Shown: positions 1 through 9,100 of the stretch, one piece after another | Position numbering within the stretch: the first letter of the stretch is position 1 | Layout of the letters: each line of letters begins with the position of its first letter | Assembly (NCBI GenBank): GCA_031256615.1 | Contig: JAIRQG010000091.1 | Span: forward strand, 1 to 12,774 | Length of the DNA stretch: 12,774 nt | From: Candidatus Methanoplasma sp. | Lineage (GTDB): Archaea; Thermoplasmatota; Thermoplasmata; Methanomassiliicoccales; Methanomethylophilaceae | Direction of reading: 5' to 3' | Position numbers and translations under genes: made by a program | Notes under the pieces: generated by a model | Seen by the model: only the letters and a program-made list of their open reading frames with translations | The model's database searches: none | Told to the model about the DNA's origin: nothing

Positions 1-943
1 GATCCCCTTTCCTGATGAGCTCCAGGTAGACAAGGTTCTCCATAAGTCTGCCGTAGTCCTCCGTCCCGTAACCCAGAGAGGTATTCCTCAGACCGACATC
101 CACCGAATAATATTTCGGGCTGTGCGACAATACTGTACTCTTTAGATCGTATTTTTCGGCTTTGTAAAGGATGTAGCATTGCTCCAACAGCCCCAGGTAT
201 TTATCCACTGTGGTCTTATGCACATTGCCGAGAGACGTTGCTATACCGTTAGCGGAGATGGGGTTCCCGATGTTCATCATCATGAATTTAACAACACGTT
301 CAAACTCCGCCGCATTCACTATCTTTCCTCTCATGACCGCATCTTTGTAGATTATTGAAGCATAAAGTCCGTCCAGCATTGCTCTTATCGCACGTTCTCC
401 GGCGAACGGGTTGACACCGGGGAACGCACCGTATCGTATGTACTTGTCAAATAGTTCGTATTTGTCCAGGCCTCTGTCGGAATGCAGTTCGGAGTATTCT
501 TTGAAAGACAGCGGGAGCATCTCGACCGAGACGTATCTGCCTGTGATGTAGGTTGAAAGTTCAGACGACAGCAGTTGGGAGTTGGACCCTGTGATATAAA
601 CGTCCGCACCGGTCCCTGCCAGCAGGGCATTCACCGGGACCTCCCAGCCCTTGATCCTTTGTACCTCATCGAGAAGTACGTACGTTATCCCTGTTCTGAG
701 GTTCTCTTTGAAGTATCTCTTCAGATCTTCCCGGTCTGCTATGAAATCGAACTCCGTCGATTCGAAGTCTATGTATATGATATTCTTTTCATCCACGCCG
801 GATGAGATCAGCCTTTCGATCATCTGTTCCATCATAGTGGACTTTCCGCATCTTCTCACGCCGCATATTATTTTTGCAGTATCTGTCTGATCTTTGAATT
901 CCCAAAGGAAGTCTAGATACTGCGTTCTTTCGATGGTGTCCAT
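1..943 (-). CDS. AAA ATPase with DUF4143 domain (partial, C-terminus off the left edge)
   Basis: An open frame of 314 codons without a stop runs from ATG at 943 off the left edge. Near the N-terminus is a Walker A motif, GVRRCGKST (residues 28-36). A Walker B motif, YVLLDEVQ (88-95), is followed by a sensor-like ITGSNSQLLSSEL stretch and GRYVSVEMLPLSFKEY. This order is diagnostic of the archaeal/bacterial AAA_14 plus DUF4143 family. The rest (about 195-314) reads as the DUF4143 part, with helix-turn-helix-like sequence at NPISANGIATSLGNVHKTTVDKYLGLLEQCYILYK in two adjoining pieces. Such proteins are usually about 380-430 residues, so roughly the last quarter is missing. Their physiological role is poorly defined; some are thought to be accessory or toxin-antitoxin-like. 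A TATA-like box centred near 972 puts the transcript start within a few bases of the ATG, and no Shine-Dalgarno is visible, so the mRNA is probably leaderless. Its neighbour upstream is a decayed Fic gene, suggesting an accessory island. Confidence 0.9.
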   Translation of the reverse strand, partial: MDTIERTQYLDFLWEFKDQTDTAKIICGVRRCGKSTMMEQMIERLISSGVDEKNIIYIDFESTEFDFIADREDLKRYFKENLRTGITYVLLDEVQRIKGWEVPVNALLAGTGADVYITGSNSQLLSSELSTYITGRYVSVEMLPLSFKEYSELHSDRGLDKYELFDKYIRYGAFPGVNPFAGERAIRAMLDGLYASIIYKDAVMRGKIVNAAEFERVVKFMMMNIGNPISANGIATSLGNVHKTTVDKYLGLLEQCYILYKAEKYDLKSTVLSHSPKYYSVDVGLRNTSLGYGTEDYGRLMENLVYLELIRKGD

Positions 944-964
944 AAAAATGTATTATGTTTGTTG

Positions 965-978
965 TATATTAAATTATA
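965..978 (-). promoter_or_regulatory. TATA-like box of the AAA ATPase gene
   Basis: Read on the minus strand this AT-only stretch is TATAATTTAATATA. Its centre is about 29 bases upstream of the ATG at 943, the spacing expected for an archaeal TBP site that gives a nearly leaderless transcript. Confidence 0.5.
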
Positions 979-982
979 TTGG

Positions 983-1071
983 AGTGAAAACTAATCTTAT
1001 TTTTCATGTTAGACTTCACTGCAATATAAACTAATGTTAATTTTTTTTACATTAGATCATACCGAAGTGAA
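983..1071. repeat. Tandem dyad elements between the AAA ATPase gene and the fic remnant
   Basis: Two inverted-repeat elements lie side by side. Element A (988-1013) reads AAACTAA-N14-TTAGA. Element B (1028-1056) reads AAACTAA-N17-TTAGA, with perfect 7-base arms CTAATGT (1031-1037) and ACATTAG (1049-1055). The hexamer AGTGAA, or its complement TTCACT, occurs at 983-988, 1015-1020 and 1066-1071, so the whole reads AGTGAA, dyad, TTCACT, dyad, AGTGAA. The centres of the two dyads are about 41 bases apart, close to four helical turns. They sit just upstream of the ATPase TATA box, which fits an operator array for a dimeric regulator. An alternative is the remains of a small mobile element. Confidence 0.55.
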
Positions 1072-1073
1072 AT

Positions 1074-1564
1074 TCATTCTGCCGGTCCCTTAAGGCTGCG
1101 CGGTTTATTTGTGATCAAGACATACCTGGTGCTGCGGCCGCCGGCAGGGGGTATTTGAAAAGGGTTCCCTTTGCAATAAGATCCTTTATGTCATTGATGG
1201 CAGTGTCTTGGGAGCAACTGTTGATCCTGGCCCACCTTGAAGAGGTCAGGATGCTCTGGGACTCATCCAAAAGGATATTTACCGTTCTGCTCCGGCGTTC
1301 ATTCATCGCAACAGCCGAATCGGAACGCCAGAATTCTCCTTTCTCCAGCACGGACTCTGCTGTTTTCATACTGCCGAGGACAGTCTGTTCCGCGCATGAA
1401 AGGAACCGCTCTATCCACTCAGCGATATCTCCGTTCTCCACACCGGACCTTTCAAGGATGTCAAGATATCGTCTGCGTTCTTTGTATATGCGGAAGAGGA
1501 TTCGACAAATATATTTTGTACAATATCTCAGATGATCTCCGAATGCGGCCGGTTGGCCATAAGA
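1074..1564 (-). pseudogene. Fic-family protein remnant: C-terminal stump with a frameshift
   Basis: The frame can be read from just after an in-frame stop at 1565-1567; recognisable homology starts near 1501. It matches the end of Fic (AMP-transferase) proteins of the type with a C-terminal winged helix: a YKERRRYLDIL helix, then ENGDIAEWIERFL, then LNERR-like NERRSRTVNILLD, then SCSQDTAINDIKDLIAKGTL. The catalytic part of Fic (HxFxxGNGR) should precede this and is absent; asd occupies that space instead. In the current frame translation ends in an unrelated tail and stops near 1115. One base added to the run of five C at about 1150-1154 restores the family's closing signature GGRSTRYVL, with a TGA at 1074-1076. 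So the gene lost its 5' two thirds and then about one base. A GTG at 1441 could start a 108-residue fragment, but no function is expected. Seen directly: homologous motifs and the frame break. Inferred: loss of function. Confidence 0.8.
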
Positions 1565-1579
1565 TCAGGCGTCAATCGG

Positions 1580-2641
1580 TCAGAGGAGTCCCTTTGCTTT
1601 GAACAGTTCTGCGTTGAGTATCGATCCGCCGGCGCCGCCTCTCAGAGTGTTGTGGGAAAGCACGAACATTTTGTAATATCCGTTTCCGTCCCTGATCCTT
1701 CCGACGGTGGAGGCCATGCCTTTTGCTCTTTCCGGACTTCCGGCAAGAGCATCATACACCGGCTGGGGTCTGTCCCTTTCCGTCCTGACAATTATCGGCG
1801 CTTCCGGTGCGGAGGGCAGCTTCAGCGTCTGAGGTTCTCCTCTGAAATTCGAAAGCGCCGAGGCGATGTCTTCGATCGAAGGGGACGAACTCAGCTTGAC
1901 GACCAAGGATTCCAGGTGGCCGTCTACCACAGGCACCCTGGCGCAGTTCGCCAGGACCCTGAAGGACGCGGGCATGAAACCGCTGTCGGAGTAACCGCCG
2001 AGGATCTTCCCAAGTTCTTTTTCCATCTTCTCTTCTTCTTTGTCAATGAATGGGATGACATTGCCTACCGCGTCCAGCGACGCTACGCCCGGATATCCGG
2101 CGCCTGAAAGCGCCTGGTACGTTGAAATGAACACTTCTTCGAGACCGAACTTCTTATCGAGGGCGAAGAGAGGCGTCGCAATGCCGGTAGAGGAACAGTT
2201 GGCGTTCGTCACTATGTATCCGCCGTTCCCGTAGGTGTCCTGTCCTTTGATGGAGACAGCATGGTCCGGGTTGATCTCAGGTATCAATATCGGGACGTGT
2301 TTGTCCATGCGGTGCGAGCCGGCGTTGGAGAAAACGGCCACACCCTTCTTAGCAAGCTCAGACTCGGTCGGTCCGGCAAGATCGGACGGTATCCCGGAGA
2401 ACGCTATCCTTACGTTCTTTGAGATATGGTCGAGGTCCATCGTCCTGATCCTCGTTTCTAGGGACTCGTTTGAGAATTTATGATCTCTGATCTTGACGGC
2501 ATCTCCGAACCTCTTTCCTTCCGATCTCTCCGATGCGTAAAGTCCTTCGATCTCAAAGTATGGGTGACCCTCAAGCATCTGTACGAATCTCTGGCCTATG
2601 GGTCCGGTGGCTCCGAGAACGGCAACGCTGATCTTGCTCAT
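1580..2641 (-). CDS. asd: Aspartate-semialdehyde dehydrogenase
   Basis: A 353-residue protein of the usual length for the archaeal-type enzyme. It reduces L-aspartyl-4-phosphate to aspartate-4-semialdehyde with NADPH in the cytoplasm, the branch-point step towards threonine, methionine and lysine. Visible motifs are the dinucleotide-binding loop GATGPIGQRF (residues 10-19), the catalytic cysteine in VTNANCSSTG (Cys149), the QALSGAGYPG segment (176-185) and the substrate/catalytic region ARVPVVDGHLES with His242. The ATG at 2641 has a Shine-Dalgarno-like AAGGAAGTG five bases upstream and a TATA-like box about 45 bases upstream, so it can be transcribed alone. The chorismate mutase gene lies 135 bases upstream on the same strand. 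No terminator is visible after the stop, where the fic remnant follows directly. Identification is firm. Confidence 0.96.
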   Translation of the reverse strand: MSKISVAVLGATGPIGQRFVQMLEGHPYFEIEGLYASERSEGKRFGDAVKIRDHKFSNESLETRIRTMDLDHISKNVRIAFSGIPSDLAGPTESELAKKGVAVFSNAGSHRMDKHVPILIPEINPDHAVSIKGQDTYGNGGYIVTNANCSSTGIATPLFALDKKFGLEEVFISTYQALSGAGYPGVASLDAVGNVIPFIDKEEEKMEKELGKILGGYSDSGFMPASFRVLANCARVPVVDGHLESLVVKLSSSPSIEDIASALSNFRGEPQTLKLPSAPEAPIIVRTERDRPQPVYDALAGSPERAKGMASTVGRIRDGNGYYKMFVLSHNTLRGGAGGSILNAELFKAKGLL

Positions 2642-2645
2642 GCGA

Positions 2646-2692
2646 ACACTTCCTTGTTAATTAGGGTCAATGCTATGTTATTATTATATTTT
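2646..2692 (-). promoter_or_regulatory. asd promoter and ribosome binding site
   Basis: Minus-strand AAAATATAATAATAAC (2677-2692) is a TATA-like box. A start about 26 bases downstream, near 2660, would give a leader of about 20 bases that contains AAGGAAGTG (2646-2654), one mismatch from the GGAGGTG consensus. This suggests asd has its own promoter rather than depending on the chorismate mutase transcript. Confidence 0.5.
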
Positions 2693-2776
2693 GGGAGTGT
2701 CCATATGCATGCGCAGATCGCCATTCATTGAGATAATAAAGGATTTCCATATTGTTTCGGGCGCTGCGGTCCGCAA

Positions 2777-3052
2777 TCACTTCTCATAGAGCAGCTTCTG
2801 CCTCTCTTTGGAGATCTTCAAAAGCACTTCCGCGATAAGCTTTGCTTCATACTCGAAAAGGTTGACCTCTTCGCATAACTTCATGTATCTTTCGACGACC
2901 TCTCTTTCTTTCCTGCCGTCCCAGTACCCCTGGGAAGAATGTTTCTTTTCTTTTGCCAGTTCGTCCGTTATCTCCATGCGCGTGGCAATGAGGTCGATGA
3001 TCTGTTTGTCAATCGATTCTATCTGTTCCCTTATCTCATCAACGCTAGGCAA
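2777..3052 (-). CDS. aroQ: Chorismate mutase (AroQ class, monofunctional)
   Basis: A 91-residue, all-helical protein of typical size for a stand-alone AroQ chorismate mutase, which converts chorismate to prephenate, the entry to phenylalanine and tyrosine synthesis. The N-terminal helix has the family pattern with Arg8, IESID, Arg25 and Lys36. The spacings 8-25-36 match those of the three basic active-site residues in the E. coli domain (11-28-39). The start is a TTG at 3052: an in-frame TGA lies a few codons upstream, there is no in-frame ATG before residue 26, and AAAGGTGTG sits about seven bases upstream as ribosome binding site. A TATA-like box lies about 38 bases upstream of the TTG. A short GC palindrome (2765-2775) lies just after the stop. 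asd follows 135 bases downstream. The C-terminal Glu/Gln contact residues were not checked in detail. Confidence 0.92.
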   Translation of the reverse strand: MPSVDEIREQIESIDKQIIDLIATRMEITDELAKEKKHSSQGYWDGRKEREVVERYMKLCEEVNLFEYEAKLIAEVLLKISKERQKLLYEK

Positions 3053-3094
3053 ATCGACACACCTTTGTCACCTTATATGCGGGGGATTTATTAA
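3053..3094 (-). promoter_or_regulatory. Chorismate mutase promoter and ribosome binding site
   Basis: Minus-strand TTAATAAATC (3085-3094) is TATA-like. A start about 26 bases downstream, near 3064, leaves a leader of about 12 bases carrying AAAGGTGTG ahead of the TTG start. The short distance supports TTG as the true initiation codon. Confidence 0.45.
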
Positions 3095-3124
3095 TTCTGA
3101 CTTATGATGGGATGGATTGCAGAG

Positions 3125-3160
3125 AAAAATAAAGAAATTAAGGCCGGGGCTGTGCCCCGG
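3125..3160 (-). terminator. Hairpin and T-rich terminator of the giant surface-protein gene
   Basis: Perfect seven-base arms CCGGGGC (3144-3150) and GCCCCGG (3154-3160) enclose a three-base loop. On the minus strand they are followed by the T-rich tract TTAATTTCTTTATTTTTC. It lies 22 bases after the stop of the giant gene and separates it from chorismate mutase. Confidence 0.8.
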
Positions 3161-3181
3161 GTTTATTGTCAAATCGTTTAC

Positions 3182-6100
3182 TCAGTCCCTGTAGTCATAC
3201 CTCAGACTTATGAGCGCCATAGCCACGGTCACCACCAGGAGTGCGAACATGACCGCGGTCCATGAGTCGTATGCCACGTACGAGCCGCCGATCTCCTCTG
3301 TCAGAAGGAATATGACGGATGCCACCACGGCTACGATCACCGCTCCTAACCTGAGGCCCTTGCCTGTTCCCGTTCCCTCAAAGTTCCTCTTGTAAGCGAC
3401 CGTGAGCGCGATGATGCTTATCAGGATGCCCACTATCACGCATATCAGGTTCAATACAGCAAGGTCCCCCTCTTCCTCTATGGGTTTTTGGTCGGTGTCT
3501 CCCGTCACCGGAACTCCGGCGAATACTTTTACTTCGATGGAATGGTCCGCGGTGATATTCTTAAAGGAGTACGACGACATCCCCTCGGAATTGATCTCCT
3601 TACCGTCGATCAGCACCACAAGCCTGTATCCCGCTTCCGCATAGAAGCCGAAAGTGACCGTGTCCCCTTGCAGGGCCCTGACCGCTCCTGATGGAGTGAT
3701 ATTCGTGTGGGTATCCGCGAAGGCGAACAATATGTACTGATCGACCTGGACCGACGACCACTTCGCCGTGAGCACGGTGTCGCTGTACAGTTTGTCGGTG
3801 AAGGACATCCTTGTGCTGCCGGAATACCATCCCGCAAAGTACATTCCGCTGCGCACGGGCTCATCAAAAGCGATGGCGCCGAGCATTGTTCCGGATATTA
3901 TGCCTGAGAATACCTGTGTCGGCGGGTTCCCGCCGTTGCTGTCAAAGGTCACCGTGATGATGTCGATCCCCTTGAAGTCTCCGCTGTCTCTGATCCTGTA
4001 CGTCTCCGGATTCAGCGGGAGCAATGGGCCGTATGCGTCTGCCCATCCGGCCGTGCTGAGTGCAGCGGCAGCATCTTTGAGGAGCGTTCCCGTATCGACG
4101 TAATATGTGACCGGCGCATTGCCGCTCTCATAGAACCTTGCCCTCTCCTGCCATGTGGCGAAGAGAGCGGCCGAGTCCGCTGCGCTGATGAACAGATCGC
4201 TTAGGTCATCTGTCGGCGGCAGATACGTACCGGTGAACGGATCCTGCCATCCGTTGAACACGGAGTACAGCGACACCCAGCCGCCCGGGGCGGAGGGATC
4301 GTATTTGTCTATGAATTTCTCGACCGTGACCTCTCGGGAAGTGCCGGAAGTGTCTGTCCAGGATATTACGGTCTGTATCACGCGGCCGCCGTACTCCGCG
4401 TCTGTTATGATATCATAGCCGAAGCCGATGCTGCTTATGCCCAGATCCTCGTCCCACTCCATAGAGGCTACGGGGGTCATAGAGATGCCGTCGTAGATCT
4501 TGACCTCTACCAGCCACTTTGCGGAGTACCACGTCTCGCCTGCAGGCGTTATGGGGGTCCCTGCGCTCACGGTGGCCGAACCGTCATACCATCCGATGAA
4601 CTTCAGCCTGCCTTTGGCCGGCTTCTCGGGAAGGATGATGCTCTGGTCTTCGATGACCAGCATGTCGGGGATCGCCGACGGCGTTCCTCCGTTGGTATCG
4701 AAGTGCACCATGTTCCCGTATCCTGCCGTCAGGGTTATGTTCCCGGCAAACTTGTCGGTCAGCCCGTACATGACATCTCCTGTCTCGTAGGTCCCATCGG
4801 CCGTTCCCTGCTCGATGAACCAAGAGACAAATCTCTTTCCGCCCGGCACAGGGTCCGCCAGGATGAACTCTCTGAGAGCGGTGCCTTCGGGCATATGGAA
4901 GAAGTCATCGTCGGAGTTGAGTATCATATCCCCGCCGTCCATTTGGATTATCTTCACTCCGTCCACATTAAGCACGAGGCCGTCCGCCAGATATGCCGGC
5001 AGATCGTAGAATTGAACTTCAACGAGCCATGCCGCCGTGAGGGTCATTGATTCAATGATCAGCGCCGCCGGGTCAGGGGCATCGGTGCCGGCCAGTGTGT
5101 ATCTTTTGATCGGTGTGCCGGAGAAGTCGTACCATCCGGTGAACGCTACCCCCGATCTTGCCGGCATGGGAGTGAACCTGACGCTGGTATTGTCCGGGAG
5201 AGGCCGTTCGACACGCAGGTACTGCGGGTCTATTAGGTCGACGGGAGTGTATCCGCAGTCGAAATTCACCAGCACGACGAACTCATAGTACAGGGTCACG
5301 TCCTTTTCGATCGCCGACGAAGTGCTGTCATCGGGGCCGCCGCCGCTCTGAAGATAGTCGAAGCCTGTTGTGTAATACTGCTTCCCGAGATCGTCATAGT
5401 CGGCCGGGTCAGCGCCCGATACGTCATACCATCCGACGAACTCCCAGTCTGTTCTAGTAGGGTCTCCGGCGTATGGGTTGGGATCCTCACCCAGATCTGA
5501 GAACAGGTCCGAAAGCTTTGTTCCCTCCAACAGATTCTTCGTGACATCGAAGAAACCGGACGTTGATGTGCTGACATGGAAGTCGACGACAGCATACCAT
5601 CTGGCGTAGATCGTTTTGTTTGCGCTGATGCCGCCGTTCAGATCAAATGACCCAGGTACGGCCGAATGAATGAAAGCACTTATGGAAAGAGGCACGGTTC
5701 CGGTAAACCCGTTCTCGTACCATATCAGATGGTTGTTCAGGAAGCCAGGTTTGGACAGCGCCGGTGCGGTCACGGAACCGCTGACCTCCGCCACATCGAT
5801 GATGATATAGTTGCCTTCGGCGTCCGTACCGTACTTCGCTGTTCCCGCAGGGAGCGGGAACACAAGGTCTCCGGTGTAGTAGAACTTGACCTCTGCGCCC
5901 CAATGCGCTACAAGCGTTATGGAGGATGTTATGTTGCCTGCGGAGGCCTCGATAACCCCGTACTGATCCGTATATCTTACGGTGCCGATGAACCACCCTT
6001 TGAATGTTTTATTATTGTTGGTGTCATAGACAGGCACGCTCAGCGTACCTGGGGGCATACCCAGACTTAAGAAGGGCGTACCCTCGTCAACGGTCATTGC

Positions 6101-9100
6101 AGCAGGGTCCGAGGAAGTCCCGGCATCGCCGAAGAGGACATTCACATCGAATTCCACATCCGCCAGCCACCTGATGTAGGCCTGTGTGTCAGTGCCTATC
6201 AGGTCGGCCGGGCCCCATGACGTATACGGGCCTCCGGTGACATAATCGGGAACTGATTCTGCGCCCTTATACCATACGGCATTGGGTTCCCCAGCGGTAC
6301 TGGGTGTGCCGATGTCTTCATACCGCAGTCCTGTTTTCTCCAGTTTGATGTATGAGGCGCCGTTGAAGAGGCTTGTGTTCAGTCTGTCCAGCACATCCGC
6401 GAATGTATCAGTCGAAGAGTAAGGGACCTGCACCGTTGCCGGGGTCCCTCCCATCAGGTCAAATTGGAAGAGGTTCCTGAATTCCGGCGTCAGGCACACG
6501 CTGTACGTGTAATGAACGACGGGAGCATCCCCGAACCACCTGTACGGTGCGGAATCGGCGTCAAACCAAGAGGTCGGGCTGACGCCGTTCAGCCGGATCA
6601 GCGGCATACCGCTGCCGTTCATGTCGAACGATGATCCTTCCAGAACGAGGAAATGGTAGCTTCCGGGCATCCATGTCGACATCGTTGTCTGATCGATGAT
6701 GGTTCCGGCCACGCCGGCGTCGTCGAATGTTATCTCGAATCCCCACCCTGCTATCAGTTTAATATTCTCAGTTATGGCGCCTGTATAGTCCGAATAGCTC
6801 GGGTCCGCCGCGGGCGGCATGGTCGTGCCGTCGGCCGAGTCGTACCAGCCGATGAAATGCATCCTTTTTCCCATTTCGTCTTCTTTGTGTATGTCGGCCG
6901 TTGCCGTCAGCACATCCGTCATCTTTCCGTCTATTGTGCTGAAATATGCCGGGTCCCCGAATGATATGAGGGTGAGCAGAGACACAGGGACGGCCACAGT
7001 ATACGGCGGTCCCGTCATGGGCGTCTCCAAGGTGGCGCCGTTGAAGAAGAAGCTTACATCAGCGGAATATAAGGCCATGAGGCTCATATCTCCCTGCACG
7101 AATGCCTCAAACCTCTGGCTTGTCTCGTAGAGGTCGGGATAAGGAGAGCTGCTGTTCGTTCCCGCCGCGACAACCCCGATATCGCTTACCGCGGTTCCGC
7201 CTGTATTGAGAACGTACCATCCGTTGAAGTTCACATCAGAGGCTGCGGCAGGAAGCAGATATGACGGCAGGGCCGCAGTATAGCCGCCGGCAGTGCCGCT
7301 GTGGGAGCCCACATCATGCCGGTAGGCGTATATGCCGCTGCCAGGCGCGGTCTCTGCCAGACCGCTCCCCGACATTGTAGCTGTGCCGTTGATCCCGTTG
7401 TTCGCGTAGAACACGACATTGGCATACCATCTTGCCTTCAGTGTAAGAGAGGGCGTATCCGGCATCGCTTTAAGCAATGTCAGGTTCGACCCATCAAACT
7501 CCGCATAGCATGTCTCGGGCGAGCCCCCGTACCATCCGCCGAACGTCAGCCCCGTCTGGGACGGAGTGCCGGGGTAGTATGAGGAAGAGGGATCATTACC
7601 TAAAGTGCCTGGGTCTGCCGTGAGGCTGAATCCCGCTTTGAAATCGTAATCGATGCCGTTGTAGTCATTGTTGGGTTCGACCAGATAATCTCCGACAACG
7701 AATTTTACATCGGTCGGAACATTGCCGTCGTTCGTGTCAAAGGTGACAGTTGCGGTTTTGGCAAAGTATGCCACGTATTTCAGGCTTGAACTTAGTGTCA
7801 AACCTCCCCATTCTGCAAAGCTGACGGCAGAATTGACATAACTCCTGTCGCTTTTCTCAAAGAACATCCAAACCGGGTTGTCCTTATCTTCGGTGTTCAA
7901 GACCCCCCATCCGACGAATGCGTATCCGGTCTTCGGCGTTGCTTTGAGGGCCAGCGTTGTACTGTATGGGTAACCCGCCTCTCCGTATCCCGGTTTTTCT
8001 CCGCTCTCGGCTGTGACAAATCCGTTGGAACCGTTGTACGGGATATCCAGGATAAGTTCGACAGAACCGCCGTTCGGGTTCGCTGCCTGATCGGACGGCG
8101 GTGCGGTCGGGTGCTGACCGCTTGTAACTCTCGCCTCGATCTCGATCATGTACTCTTTGCCTATGAACAGTGCATACAGATTGAGTATGCCCAGATCGTT
8201 GGAGTCACGGTAGATCAGGTCTTCCGGAATGGTGCTTCCGAAGACATCGATCGCCGTGATCCTTACGTTGCCTATTGTGCTCGCCAGCGCATGATCCGGG
8301 TTGTCTGCGGCGTACCACCCCTGCAGGCTGAACCTGACAAAGTCGGGCCAGAGCATTGTCTTCAGCGGTACACCGGCCAAATAGGTCATGTCTTCGTATT
8401 TGCTGCGGTCGGCCACGTCATAGCTGGAAAGTATCAGCGGGTTGTCGTAATCCGGGTCCTCTCCGTCAGGGCACCCGTCGCCGTCATTGTCGCCGTCGGT
8501 CAGGAAGGAATAGAAATCGATCCTGTAATACTCAAAAACAAGCTCCCATGTTTTCCCGTCTCCGTTCTGACAGGTACCCACAGGGAGGCCCGTGTTGGAG
8601 ATGTCGGCCATTATGTCTATAGGCCCTCCCGCGTCATCATGCATCTCCGGCCCGTATACGCCGGGCTTGAGGGACAGCATATGGAACTTCGGATTTTTCT
8701 TATCCTTGTATTCGACGAACTGAAGGGCTCCCGCGGTCAGATCGAAATTCCTGACGGTTATATATCCCTGCCCGTCAGGCACAAGATCAGAGATATCAAC
8801 GAGCCCTTCGTTGTTTATTATCAGCATGCCGGTGCTGTCAGAACCTCCGTATGTCCATCTGTCAGCGTTCCAATCTTTGAATATGGCCTCGGCCCCGTTC
8901 ACAGTGTCCGTGTCGGAGGAGTCGGAAGAGACCTGAAGGGCATACATTGTCGTCCCGGTGAAGGAATCGGGCTCGATCACCGTGTTGCCCCACACCCCGA
9001 TCACCAGATTGTCAAGGGCCGATGTTCTCAGGTCGGAGAATGCTTTGGAACCGACTGTTGTGTTTTTAGGAAGATCAACTTCGGTGAGTCCGGTATTCTG

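Noticed and set aside
1532..2107. 191-codon plus-strand frame over asd
   Set aside because: Antisense shadow of asd, whose catalytic motifs are clear; no family similarity.
3810..7915. Recent tandem DNA duplications or a CRISPR-like array
   Set aside because: The periodicity exists only at protein level in divergent B-repeats of variable length; no identical DNA units or regular spacers are present.
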